Below are positions 9,495-17,402 of a stretch of DNA of 64,000 nucleotides, piece by piece. Source of the stretch: Paraburkholderia rhizosphaerae (GTDB lineage Bacteria > Pseudomonadota > Gammaproteobacteria > Burkholderiales > Burkholderiaceae); NCBI RefSeq assembly GCF_004366595.1, contig NZ_SORE01000006.1:186001-250000 (forward strand). The letters are read 5' to 3'. Made by a program: the position numbers and the translations under genes. Under the pieces are notes generated by a model. That model worked only from the letters and a program-made list of their open reading frames with translations, had not been told where the DNA came from and searched no databases. Numbering within the stretch: position 1 is the stretch's first letter; each line of letters opens with the position of its first letter.

Positions 9495-9570
9495 ACGGGC
9501 GAGGCCGTCCGTTGCCGGCGTGCGCCTGCGCCGATCACGCCATTGGCGCAGTGCGCGAGTGGAGAATCCG

Positions 9571-10506
9571 ATGAGCGAACTACGCACATCGCAACGCAGC
9601 GGCCGTGCGGAGTCGGCGCGTGCCGGGGATCCCGGCCGCGACTTCGAGTTCACGTCGTCTGACTTTGCGCGCATTCGCGAGCTGATTCATCGCCGCGCCG
9701 GTATCTCGCTGTCCGACCATAAGCGCGATATGGCGTATAGCCGGCTTGCGCGCCGCTTGCGCACACTCGGTATCGACAGCTTTCGAACGTATCTCGACCA
9801 GCTCGAGTCGAGCAACGATCCGGCCGAATGGGAGGCGTTCACCAACGCGCTGACGACCAACCTGACCGCGTTCTTCCGTGAAGCGCATCACTTTCCGATT
9901 CTCGCCGAGTTCGTCAAGAAGCGGCCGCAGCCGGTATCGGTGTGGTGCTCGGCCGCGTCGACCGGTGAAGAGCCATATTCGATCGCGATGACGCTCGTCG
10001 AGGCGCTCGGCGAATCGGCCGCTCGTCAGGCCACCGTGCTCGCCACCGACATCGATACGCAAGTGCTCGCGAAGTGCGATGCAGGCGTCTATCAGTACGA
10101 GCAGGTGCGGCATCTGTCGCCGGAGCGTCTGAAGCGCTTCTTCCTGCGCGGCACGGGCGCGCACGCGGGGCTGGTGAAGGTGCGCCCGGAACTGCGCGCG
10201 ATGATCCGTTTCGAGCGCCTCAATCTCACCGATCACGACTACGGCTTGCGCAATCCGTTCGATGCGATCTTCTGCCGCAACGTGATGATCTATTTCGACA
10301 AGCCGACTCAGGCGCAAGTGCTGGCGCGCTTCGAGCCGCTCGTGAAGCCGCGCGGCCTGCTGTTCGCGGGCCACTCGGAAAACTTCACCTATGTGACGCA
10401 AGCGTTCCGGCTGCGCGGTCAGACTGTCTACGAACTGACGCGCGACACCGACGCCGCGCCCGCGCAGGCACGTACGCACGGTGCGATGAATGAGGTGAAC
10501 GCATGA
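9571..10506 (+). CDS. cheR: chemotaxis protein methyltransferase CheR
   Basis: CheR methylates receptor glutamates using S-adenosylmethionine. The 311-residue product has the N-terminal CheR helical domain, the SAM site [17 protein letters not shown], and [10 protein letters not shown]. An in-frame TTG at 9421 would add 50 Arg-rich residues unlike the family and would cover the hairpins; the ATG at 9571 follows GGAG at 7 nt and is preferred. The stop overlaps the cheD start by 4 nt. Confidence 0.94.
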   Translation: MSELRTSQRSGRAESARAGDPGRDFEFTSSDFARIRELIHRRAGISLSDHKRDMAYSRLARRLRTLGIDSFRTYLDQLESSNDPAEWEAFTNALTTNLTAFFREAHHFPILAEFVKKRPQPVSVWCSAASTGEEPYSIAMTLVEALGESAARQATVLATDIDTQVLAKCDAGVYQYEQVRHLSPERLKRFFLRGTGAHAGLVKVRPELRAMIRFERLNLTDHDYGLRNPFDAIFCRNVMIYFDKPTQAQVLARFEPLVKPRGLLFAGHSENFTYVTQAFRLRGQTVYELTRDTDAAPAQARTHGAMNEVNA

Positions 10507-11246
10507 GCACCGGGCTGCCGATCGCGAACAATCTCTACTACGACAATCACTTCAAGCGCCCCGGCGTGAAGCTGTTGCCGAACGAGTTCTATACGACGGG
10601 CGAGGACATGGTGCTTGTTACCGTGCTCGGCTCGTGCGTCGCCGCGTGCATTCAGGACCGCACCGCTGGCATCGGCGGCATGAATCACTTCATGCTGCCG
10701 GACGACGGTGCGGAAGTCGTGCAGGCGGCCTCCGACGCAATGCGCTACGGCGCATACGCGATGGAAGTGCTGATCAACGAATTGATCAAGGCGGGCGGGC
10801 GCCGCGAGCGCTTCGAAGCGAAAGTGTTCGGCGGCGCGGCGGTGCTCGCGGGCATGACGACGATGAATATCGGCGATCGTAATTCGGAATTCGTGCGCCG
10901 CTATCTGGCGCTCGAAAAAATCCGCATCCTCGCCGAAGACCTGCAGGGCGCGCATCCGCGCAAGGTCGCGTTCCTGCCGCGTACCGGTCAGGTGATGGTG
11001 AAGAAGCTCGGGTTGCAGCAGGACCCGGATGTGGCGGAGCGCGAACGCGTGCTGGCCCGGCAAACCGCCGAGGCACGCGCCGAGCGTCTCGCGAAGGCGC
11101 GTGCGCGCGTCGAGCTGTTCAGCGCCGGCCGCTCAGCGCCCGGTGCGGGCGGCGTCGGCGGCGCGGCAAAACCTCGTATCGAGCTGTTCGGCGCGGGCGG
11201 CCGCGAGAACGATTCCAATAATGCGCGGACCGCAGAGGAGGCATGA
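10503..11246 (+). CDS. cheD: chemoreceptor glutamine deamidase CheD
   Basis: CheD deamidates receptor glutamines. The catalytic cysteine ([14 protein letters not shown]) and histidine (GGMNHFMLP) are present. At 247 residues it is longer than the common 160-200: after about residue 185 there is a basic helical stretch and a Gly/Ala-rich tail carrying the peptide RVELFSAG and, about 20 residues later, RIELFGAG. Start and stop both overlap neighbours by 4 nt (ATGA), showing tight coupling with cheR and cheB. Confidence 0.93.
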   Translation: MSTGLPIANNLYYDNHFKRPGVKLLPNEFYTTGEDMVLVTVLGSCVAACIQDRTAGIGGMNHFMLPDDGAEVVQAASDAMRYGAYAMEVLINELIKAGGRRERFEAKVFGGAAVLAGMTTMNIGDRNSEFVRRYLALEKIRILAEDLQGAHPRKVAFLPRTGQVMVKKLGLQQDPDVAERERVLARQTAEARAERLAKARARVELFSAGRSAPGAGGVGGAAKPRIELFGAGGRENDSNNARTAEEA

Positions 11247-12340
11247 CAACTGTGCAAAAGATCAAGGTATTGTGCGTCGATGATTCGGCGCTGATCCGCA
11301 GCCTGATGACTGAGATCATCAATGGCCAGCCGGATATGGAAGTGGTCGCGACCGCGCCCGATCCGCTCGTCGCACGCGAGCTGATCAAGCAGCACAACCC
11401 GGACGTGCTGACGCTCGACGTTGAAATGCCGCGTATGGACGGCCTCGACTTTCTCGAGAAGCTGATGCGGCTGCGTCCGATGCCGGTGGTGATGGTGTCG
11501 TCGCTGACCGAACGCGGTTCGGAAATCACGTTGCGCGCGCTCGAACTCGGCGCGGTGGACTTCGTGACGAAACCGCGGGTCGGCATCCGCGACGGGATGC
11601 TCGAATACGCGGAAAAGCTGGCCGACAAGGTGCGCGCCGCGGCGCGCGCCCGCGTGCGCCAGGCGGCGCCGGCCGCGCATGCGGCAGCAGCACACCCGGC
11701 CGGAGGCGCGACGCCCGCGCCGCTGTTCAATAACCCGCTGGTCAGTACCGAGAAGCTGATCATTGTCGGCGCATCGACCGGCGGCACCGAGGCGATCCGT
11801 GAAGTGCTCGTGCCGCTGCCGCCCGATGCGCCCGCGGTACTGATTGCGCAACATATGCCGCCTGGCTTCACGAAGTCATTCGCGCAGCGCCTGAATGGCC
11901 TATGCCGCATCACAGTAAAAGAAGCGGAGCATGGCGAACGGGTGCTGCCGGGACACGCGTACATCGCGCCGGGCCATGCGCACCTGCTGCTTGCGCGCAG
12001 CGGTGCAAACTATATTGCGCATCTGTCCGACGAGCCGCCGGTGAACCGGCACCGCCCGTCGGTCGACGTGCTGTTCCGCTCGGCCGCGCAGCATGCGGGC
12101 AAAAACGCAGTCGGTGTGATTTTGACCGGCATGGGCCGCGACGGCGCAGCGGGTCTGCTCGATATGCGCCGCGCCGGCGCCTATACGCTCGCGCAGGATG
12201 AAGCGAGCTGCATCGTGTTCGGCATGCCGCGCGAAGCAATTGCAATGGGCGCTGCCGACGACATTTCCCCGCTTGCGGATATGAGCCGCCGTGTGATGGC
12301 ACGACTCAACGCAATGGGCGAACGGGTGCAGCGTGTGTAA
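11243..12340 (+). CDS. cheB: chemotaxis protein-glutamate methylesterase CheB
   Basis: CheB removes receptor methyl groups when phosphorylated by CheA. The receiver domain has Asp13, Asp14 and the phospho-site Asp59. A linker follows, then the esterase domain with catalytic Ser (GASTGGTEA), His (AQHMPPGFT) and Asp (GMGRDGA). It has 365 residues, the usual size. A 235-nt spacer with a sigma28-type promoter separates it from cheY. Confidence 0.96.
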   Translation: MTTVQKIKVLCVDDSALIRSLMTEIINGQPDMEVVATAPDPLVARELIKQHNPDVLTLDVEMPRMDGLDFLEKLMRLRPMPVVMVSSLTERGSEITLRALELGAVDFVTKPRVGIRDGMLEYAEKLADKVRAAARARVRQAAPAAHAAAAHPAGGATPAPLFNNPLVSTEKLIIVGASTGGTEAIREVLVPLPPDAPAVLIAQHMPPGFTKSFAQRLNGLCRITVKEAEHGERVLPGHAYIAPGHAHLLLARSGANYIAHLSDEPPVNRHRPSVDVLFRSAAQHAGKNAVGVILTGMGRDGAAGLLDMRRAGAYTLAQDEASCIVFGMPREAIAMGAADDISPLADMSRRVMARLNAMGERVQRV

Positions 12341-12409
12341 TCATGCCGGTCGCGGCGCGCTTGCATGCGCAAGCGTGGCGGCCGCGGGGTCCTTGCAGGT
12401 CGATTGGGT

Positions 12410-12437
12410 TACAGAGTAACCGCGGTAGAGCCGATAA
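12410..12437 (+). promoter_or_regulatory. candidate sigma28 promoter of cheYZ
   Basis: -10 GCCGATAA (12430-12437) is a perfect consensus. -35 TACAGAGT (12410-12417) matches 5 of 8, with a 12-bp spacer as at flgM. It lies in the cheB-cheY spacer, about 130 nt before cheY. This would let cheYZ be transcribed apart from the long mot-che operon. Confidence 0.5.
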
Positions 12438-12575
12438 CCTTGCTAGATAGGGAATCGATGCGGCTCGGCTGCGGTTTTGCCGCGTATCGGCCAGAAGCAG
12501 TGGACGGGAACTGAATGACGAACGGGCGGCGCTCGCGCCGCCTCGCCGGATCAAGCAATACAGGGGAAAGAGAAG

Positions 12576-12971
12576 ATGGACAAGGGAATGAAAATCCTGG
12601 TGGTGGACGATTTTCCGACGATGCGCCGGATCGTCCGCAACCTGCTGAAGGAGCTCGGCTACTCGAACGTCGACGAGGCGGAAGACGGTGCGGCCGGTCT
12701 CGCACGCCTGCGCGGCGGCAACTATGAGTTCGTGATCTCCGACTGGAACATGCCGAACCTCGACGGCCTCGCGATGCTGAAGGAAATTCGCGCGGATGCG
12801 AGCCTGACCCACCTGCCGGTGCTGATGGTGACCGCCGAATCGAAGAAGGAAAACATCATCGCGGCGGCCCAGGCTGGCGCGAGCGGCTACGTCGTGAAGC
12901 CGTTCACCGCGGCGACCCTCGACGAGAAGCTCAACAAGATTCTCGAAAAGCTGGGCAAAACCGGGAGCTGA
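12576..12971 (+). CDS. cheY: chemotaxis response regulator CheY
   Basis: A 131-residue receiver domain that, when phosphorylated, binds FliM and changes motor rotation. Asp11, Asp12, phospho-acceptor Asp56 (FVISDWNMP), the signalling Thr in MVTAES and the Lys in YVVKPF all match enteric CheY. It lies 1 nt before cheZ, which supports the assignment as the true motor CheY over the receiver gene at 4123. Confidence 0.96.
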   Translation: MDKGMKILVVDDFPTMRRIVRNLLKELGYSNVDEAEDGAAGLARLRGGNYEFVISDWNMPNLDGLAMLKEIRADASLTHLPVLMVTAESKKENIIAAAQAGASGYVVKPFTAATLDEKLNKILEKLGKTGS

Positions 12972-12972
12972 T

Positions 12973-13680
12973 GTGGACCAGCCGACCAACGCGCAGGACG
13001 CGGTCGCGCGCGACGACAGCGATCACACCACTGACCGGATTCTCGCCCGGATCGGCCAGTTGACACGTACGCTGCGCGATTCGATGCGCGAACTCGGCAT
13101 CGACAAGCATGTCGAGCGTGCGGCGGAAGCGGTGCCCGATGCACGCGACCGCCTGAAATATGTCGCGACGATGACAGAGCAGGCAGCCGAAAAGGTGCTG
13201 ACCGCGATCGAAGTCGCGAAGCCGATTCAGGAACAGCTGCAGCAGGAAGCGGGCGCGCTCGATGCGCGCTGGGCGAAGTGGTATGCGGCGCCGCTCGAGC
13301 GAAACGAGGTGCGCACGCTGATGGACGATACGCACGCGTTTCTCGGCAAGCTGCCCGACGCGACCGCGGCGACCAACCAGCAACTGCTCGAGATCATGCT
13401 CGCGCAGGACTTTCAGGACCTGACCGGCCAGGTGATCAAGAAAATCACCGAGATCGTGTACGTGATCGAGCAGCAGCTGCTTGGCGTGCTGGTCGAGAAC
13501 ATCGCGCCGGAGCGGCGCGAACAGTTCGCCGCGACCGCCGCCGCGCTCGCGGCCGAAACGTCGGCGACCGGTAGCCCGGAAGGTCTGCTCAACGGACCGC
13601 AGATTAATCCGGAAGGCAAGGCCGACGTGATGCAGGATCAATCGCAAGTCGACGATCTGCTGGCCAGCCTCGGCTTCTGA
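12973..13680 (+). CDS. cheZ: protein phosphatase CheZ
   Basis: CheZ dephosphorylates CheY-P. The 235-residue product has the long helical hairpin with the catalytic glutamine in AQDFQDLTGQVIKKI, and the C-terminal CheY-binding peptide QVDDLLASLGF. Start is GTG directly after the cheY stop. A 275-nt spacer without an obvious terminator follows before the next gene. Confidence 0.95.
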   Translation: MDQPTNAQDAVARDDSDHTTDRILARIGQLTRTLRDSMRELGIDKHVERAAEAVPDARDRLKYVATMTEQAAEKVLTAIEVAKPIQEQLQQEAGALDARWAKWYAAPLERNEVRTLMDDTHAFLGKLPDATAATNQQLLEIMLAQDFQDLTGQVIKKITEIVYVIEQQLLGVLVENIAPERREQFAATAAALAAETSATGSPEGLLNGPQINPEGKADVMQDQSQVDDLLASLGF

Positions 13681-13955
13681 TCCGCAAGCCCGTGCACTTT
13701 TGTGAATCCGCGGTCGTTGAACGGCTGCGGAACCTGTCCCTCTGCGGCGTCCACAGGCATACTACCCTTCACGCAACGCAGCAAGTGATTGAGCTTGCAG
13801 CACGCTATCGGATGCTTGCAAGGCAGCTTTCCGTCAGCGCGGGCGTTGTGACGAATGCGTGCTAAACGGCATGTGCCGTGTGGCGGTGTAATGCAAACCG
13901 GGTTCGGGCCGGGTGCGGCCGGATGCCGCGTGGCCTTCAACGGGGGAGAGTGCTG

Positions 13956-14546
13956 ATGTTCGATTCGAATCAGTCGCGGCGAGTGCGCGCGTGCGGGCTC
14001 GCACTCGCTGCCGCCGCGTTCTGCGCGGCCGGCTTGCTGGCAGCCGCGTCGTCCGCTCAGGCGGCGCTGGGCGGCGGTCCGATGGCGACGCCGGATGGCG
14101 CGACGGTCACGTCGTCCACGCCTGCGCCGACGACGGCGAGCGCAACGATGCGCAACGCGATCGTGTCCGGCGCATCAGTGACGATGCCTGCGGCATCGGG
14201 CGCATCAGGTACATCGGCCGCGGTGCCGTACACCGTGCGCGAAACCACGCTGGGAACGGGCACCGTCGTGCGCGAGTACGTGTCGGCGGGCGGCATCGTG
14301 TTTGGTGTTGCGTGGAACGGGCCGGCCTTGCCGCAGCTGAGCAAGATTTTCGGCGACCAGTACTACCAGCAATACTCGGAGGGCGCGAGCGCCGCCCGCG
14401 CCGCGCGCGGCGTCGCGCGCGGGCCGTCGAGCGTCGAACACGGCGGCATCGTCGTCAAGTCGGGTGGCCATATGGGTCACTTCATCGGCGCTGCATGGCT
14501 GCCCGCGCAGCTGCCGGCCGGCGTGACCGGCGACGACATCCGCTAA
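13956..14546 (+). CDS. secreted DUF2844 family protein
   Basis: Function unknown. The 196-residue product has an N-terminal signal peptide (two arginines, hydrophobic core, likely cleavage after AQA near residue 37), a Ser/Thr/Ala-rich segment, and a C-terminal domain with YVSAGGIVFGVAWNGPALP and GGHMGHFIGAAWLP that I recognise as DUF2844. The ATG at 13956 follows GGGGGAGAG; an upstream in-frame ATG at 13878 would spoil the signal peptide. It is 24 nt from the DUF3443 gene and probably co-transcribed with it. The pair sits between cheZ and flhB, but no motility role is shown by sequence. Confidence 0.85.
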   Translation: MFDSNQSRRVRACGLALAAAAFCAAGLLAAASSAQAALGGGPMATPDGATVTSSTPAPTTASATMRNAIVSGASVTMPAASGASGTSAAVPYTVRETTLGTGTVVREYVSAGGIVFGVAWNGPALPQLSKIFGDQYYQQYSEGASAARAARGVARGPSSVEHGGIVVKSGGHMGHFIGAAWLPAQLPAGVTGDDIR

Positions 14547-14570
14547 CCGACCGACGACTGGAGAATCGAC

Positions 14571-15851
14571 GTGCAACGAACAACCAGAATGACGCGGTGG
14601 TTGATAGCCGCCGCTGCTGCACTCGCCGTTTCGCTGATCGCCGGTTGCGGCGGGGGCGGCGGCAGCGGCAACAACAACAACCAGACTTCGTCGCCGAGCA
14701 GCCCGCCGCCGGCTGGATCGAATCAGGTCGCGGCGGTGATCAACAGCGCCGTATCGAACACGCCGAACATTCCGACGGTCACCGTGACCGTCTGCGCGCC
14801 GGGTTCGGCGAGCCAGTGCCAAACCATCAATAACGTGCTGCTCGACACCAAGTCGTTCGGCTTGCGCATACTGAACTCGTCGCTCGGTTCGATCGCGGGC
14901 AGTCTGCCGAACGTGGTGCCATCGGGCTCCGCCGGCATTCTTGCGCAATGCGCGCATTTCGCGGACGGTTTCACTTGGGGGACGATCCGTTGGGCGGACG
15001 TGCATATCGGTGGCGAGACGGCGAGCAATATTCCGATGCAGCTGATCGGCGACCTGCCCGCCGCGACGATCCCGAGTGAAAACTGCACGGACAGGATACC
15101 GGTGTCGCAGGCTGAAGACACCGCGAGCGAGCTCAACGCGAACGGCATTCTCGGTGTCGGCGTGGCGGTGAACGACTGCGGATTGGGGTGCGCGCTGCCG
15201 ATCTCGGACAGCGGCAATTTAAGCACGTACTTTTCGTGCCCTCCAAACGCGACCACCGCCAGTTGTGCACGGACATCGGTTTCCGTCAACCAGCAGGTCA
15301 CCAATCCGATTTCGCGCTTCGCGGCCGACAATAACGGCGTGATCGTCCAGTTCCCGGCGGTGCCGGACGGCGGCTCGCCCACCGTGACTGGCCTTGTCAC
15401 CTTCGGGATCAACACGCAGGCGAACAACGCGATGCCGGGCACCGTGACAAAGCTTGCCTCCGATCCGTTTGGTGACCTCGCCAACAGTTCCTTCAATGGC
15501 GCGCCCAACGTGGATGCCTTTCTCGACACCGGTTCGAACGGTCTTTTCTTCACGGCGACGCTACCGAAATGTGGCAGCAACGCGCCGGACTTCTACTGCC
15601 CGACCACCAGGCAGACCTTGAGCGCGACGCTGCAAGGGGTCGACGCGACCGTGGCCACGGTCAGCTTCGCCGCCGACAACGCGACGAACCTGTTCAATAG
15701 CCGGAACCTCGCGCTGAGCAACCTGGCCGGCACCGCTGGCAGCCTGCCCACTGCCCTCGACCTCGGCCTGCCGTTCTACTTCGGCCGCACCGTCTATCAC
15801 GGGCTCGACCTGAGCGCGAACGGCGGCCAGGCACCGTTTATCGCGTTCTAA
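14571..15851 (+). CDS. DUF3443 lipoprotein, aspartic-protease-like motifs
   Basis: Function unknown. A lipoprotein signal with lipobox LIAG-Cys26 is followed by a Gly/Asn/Ser linker. The body carries VLLDTKSFGLRI (Asp92), GILGVGV near residue 195 and AFLDTGSNGLFF (Asp319). Two Asp-Thr-X-Ser sites plus a GILG segment recall pepsin-fold aspartic peptidases; this comparison is mine and rests on motifs only. The first site has Lys where Gly is expected. At least eight cysteines suggest disulfides. The GTG start at 14571 follows GGAG; an in-frame ATG at 14589 is an alternative. Partner of DUF2844. Confidence 0.82.
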   Translation: MQRTTRMTRWLIAAAAALAVSLIAGCGGGGGSGNNNNQTSSPSSPPPAGSNQVAAVINSAVSNTPNIPTVTVTVCAPGSASQCQTINNVLLDTKSFGLRILNSSLGSIAGSLPNVVPSGSAGILAQCAHFADGFTWGTIRWADVHIGGETASNIPMQLIGDLPAATIPSENCTDRIPVSQAEDTASELNANGILGVGVAVNDCGLGCALPISDSGNLSTYFSCPPNATTASCARTSVSVNQQVTNPISRFAADNNGVIVQFPAVPDGGSPTVTGLVTFGINTQANNAMPGTVTKLASDPFGDLANSSFNGAPNVDAFLDTGSNGLFFTATLPKCGSNAPDFYCPTTRQTLSATLQGVDATVATVSFAADNATNLFNSRNLALSNLAGTAGSLPTALDLGLPFYFGRTVYHGLDLSANGGQAPFIAF

Positions 15852-15918
15852 CGTCGAGCCGTCACGAACCGCTACCAGGCGCCAGTAAGATCCACTAAGC
15901 GCCACTAACCGCCCCGAC

Positions 15919-15942
15919 GAGCGGCCTCGAATGAGGCCGCTC
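15919..15942 (+). terminator. hairpin after DUF3443 gene
   Basis: A perfect 10-bp stem GAGCGGCCTC / GAGGCCGCTC with a GAAT loop lies 68 nt after the DUF3443 stop. No T-tract follows, so it is at best a factor-assisted terminator or message-stabilising hairpin. Confidence 0.45.
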
Positions 15943-16148
15943 CAGCCGGCGAGTCACGACGCCAGCGTCCCATCCGCTGCGGCCGCTTCCATCGGCGAAC
16001 ACCAACGCCGGCCTTCCATCTGCCTTCCATCCGGCGAAATACCCCCGTTTAACGCTCTTTATCCGGCGATGGTCTCTTTACGTCTACGGGAATAATCGCT
16101 CTCACCCGGAAAACCGGCAGTGGGTGCCGTGACCGCCTGGAGAGCCCC

Positions 16149-17402
16149 GTGGCAGAGGACAGCGACCTCGAAAAGACCGAATCAGCCACCCCTCGTCGCC
16201 GTCAGAAGGCGCGCGAGGAGGGGCAGGTTGCGCGTTCGCGCGAGCTCGTGTCGTTCGCGTTGCTGTCGGCGGGCTTTTTCGGCGGCTGGGCGCTTTCCGG
16301 CCATATCGGTGGCCACCTGGAGTCGATGATTCGCGGCGCGTTCACGTTCGATCACGCCACCGTGTTCGATACGAACCAGATGCTGATCGGCGCGGGCAAC
16401 GCCGGCATCGAAGGCCTGACTGCGCTCGCGCCGCTGCTGGCGCTGACCGCACTCGCCGCATTGGTCGCGCCGATCGCGCTCGGCGGCTGGCTGCTGTCGT
16501 CCAAATCGCTCGAGCCGAAGTGGAGCAAGCTCAATCCGATCAAAGGCCTCGGCCGGATCTTCTCGCCGAACGGTGCAATCCAGCTGTGCATGGCGCTCGC
16601 GAAGACGCTGGTGGTCGGCGGGATCGGCGCGCTCGCGTTCTGGAATCACCACGACGACGTGCTCGCGCTTGTCACGCAGCCGATGTCGGTCGCGATGACC
16701 AGCGCCGGCCATCTGATCGCCGTCTGCTGCGCGACGACCGTCGCCGGGATGTTCCTGATCGCGGCGCTCGATGTGCCGTACCAGATCTGGCAATACGAGA
16801 AAAAGCTGCGCATGACCAAGGAAGAGGTCAAGCGCGAGCATCGCGAAAACGAAGGCGATCCGCACGTGAAGGGCCGCATTCGCTCGCAACAGCGGGCCAT
16901 CGCGCGCCGCCGGATGATGGCGCAGGTGCCCAAGGCCGACGTGATTGTCACGAACCCGACGCACTTCGCGGTCGCGCTGCAGTACACGGACGGCAAGATG
17001 CGCGCGCCGAAGGTGGTCGCCAAGGGCGTGAACCTCGTCGCCGCACGGATTCGCGAGATCGCGGCGGAACACAACGTGCCGCTGCTCGAAGCGCCGCCGC
17101 TCGCGCGCGCGCTCTATTACAACGTCCGGCTCGATGCCGAAGTGCCGGGCGTGCTGTATGGCGCGGTCGCCGAAGTGCTCGCGTGGGTGTATCAGCTGCG
17201 CCGCTTCAATACGCAAGGCGGCGCCGAGCCGGTGCGGCCGAGCGACCTCGACGTGCCGGCGGAACTGGACAAGCGCGGCCCGGCCGCTGAAGAAGACGAA
17301 GACATCGAAGATATCGAAGACGTGGAAGAACTCGATCCGCAAGCCCGCGGCAACAACGATCGCGGCAACAGCGCGTCGCGCAATGACGGAGGCCGCGCAT
17401 GA
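16149..17402 (+). CDS. flhB: flagellar export gate and specificity switch FlhB
   Basis: FlhB is the export-gate membrane protein whose self-cleavage switches secretion from rod-hook to filament substrates. The 417-residue product has four membrane helices in its N-terminal half and the autocleavage motif NPTH at 269-272, the same position as in Salmonella. After the conserved cytoplasmic domain it has a long acidic tail of about 50 residues (EDEDIEDIEDVEELD). Start is GTG after GGAG. flhA overlaps by 4 nt. Confidence 0.96.
   Translation: MAEDSDLEKTESATPRRRQKAREEGQVARSRELVSFALLSAGFFGGWALSGHIGGHLESMIRGAFTFDHATVFDTNQMLIGAGNAGIEGLTALAPLLALTALAALVAPIALGGWLLSSKSLEPKWSKLNPIKGLGRIFSPNGAIQLCMALAKTLVVGGIGALAFWNHHDDVLALVTQPMSVAMTSAGHLIAVCCATTVAGMFLIAALDVPYQIWQYEKKLRMTKEEVKREHRENEGDPHVKGRIRSQQRAIARRRMMAQVPKADVIVTNPTHFAVALQYTDGKMRAPKVVAKGVNLVAARIREIAAEHNVPLLEAPPLARALYYNVRLDAEVPGVLYGAVAEVLAWVYQLRRFNTQGGAEPVRPSDLDVPAELDKRGPAAEEDEDIEDIEDVEELDPQARGNNDRGNSASRNDGGRA

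Noticed and set aside
9421..9570. TTG-initiated N-terminal extension of cheR
   Set aside because: The 50 added residues are Arg-rich, unlike CheR, and cover two hairpins; ATG at 9571 has a proper ribosome site.
13862..13877. ACGGCA-TG-TGCCGT dyad upstream of DUF2844
   Set aside because: Only 6-bp arms with a 2-nt centre; likely chance in this composition, and the TAAA beside it has no matching -10.
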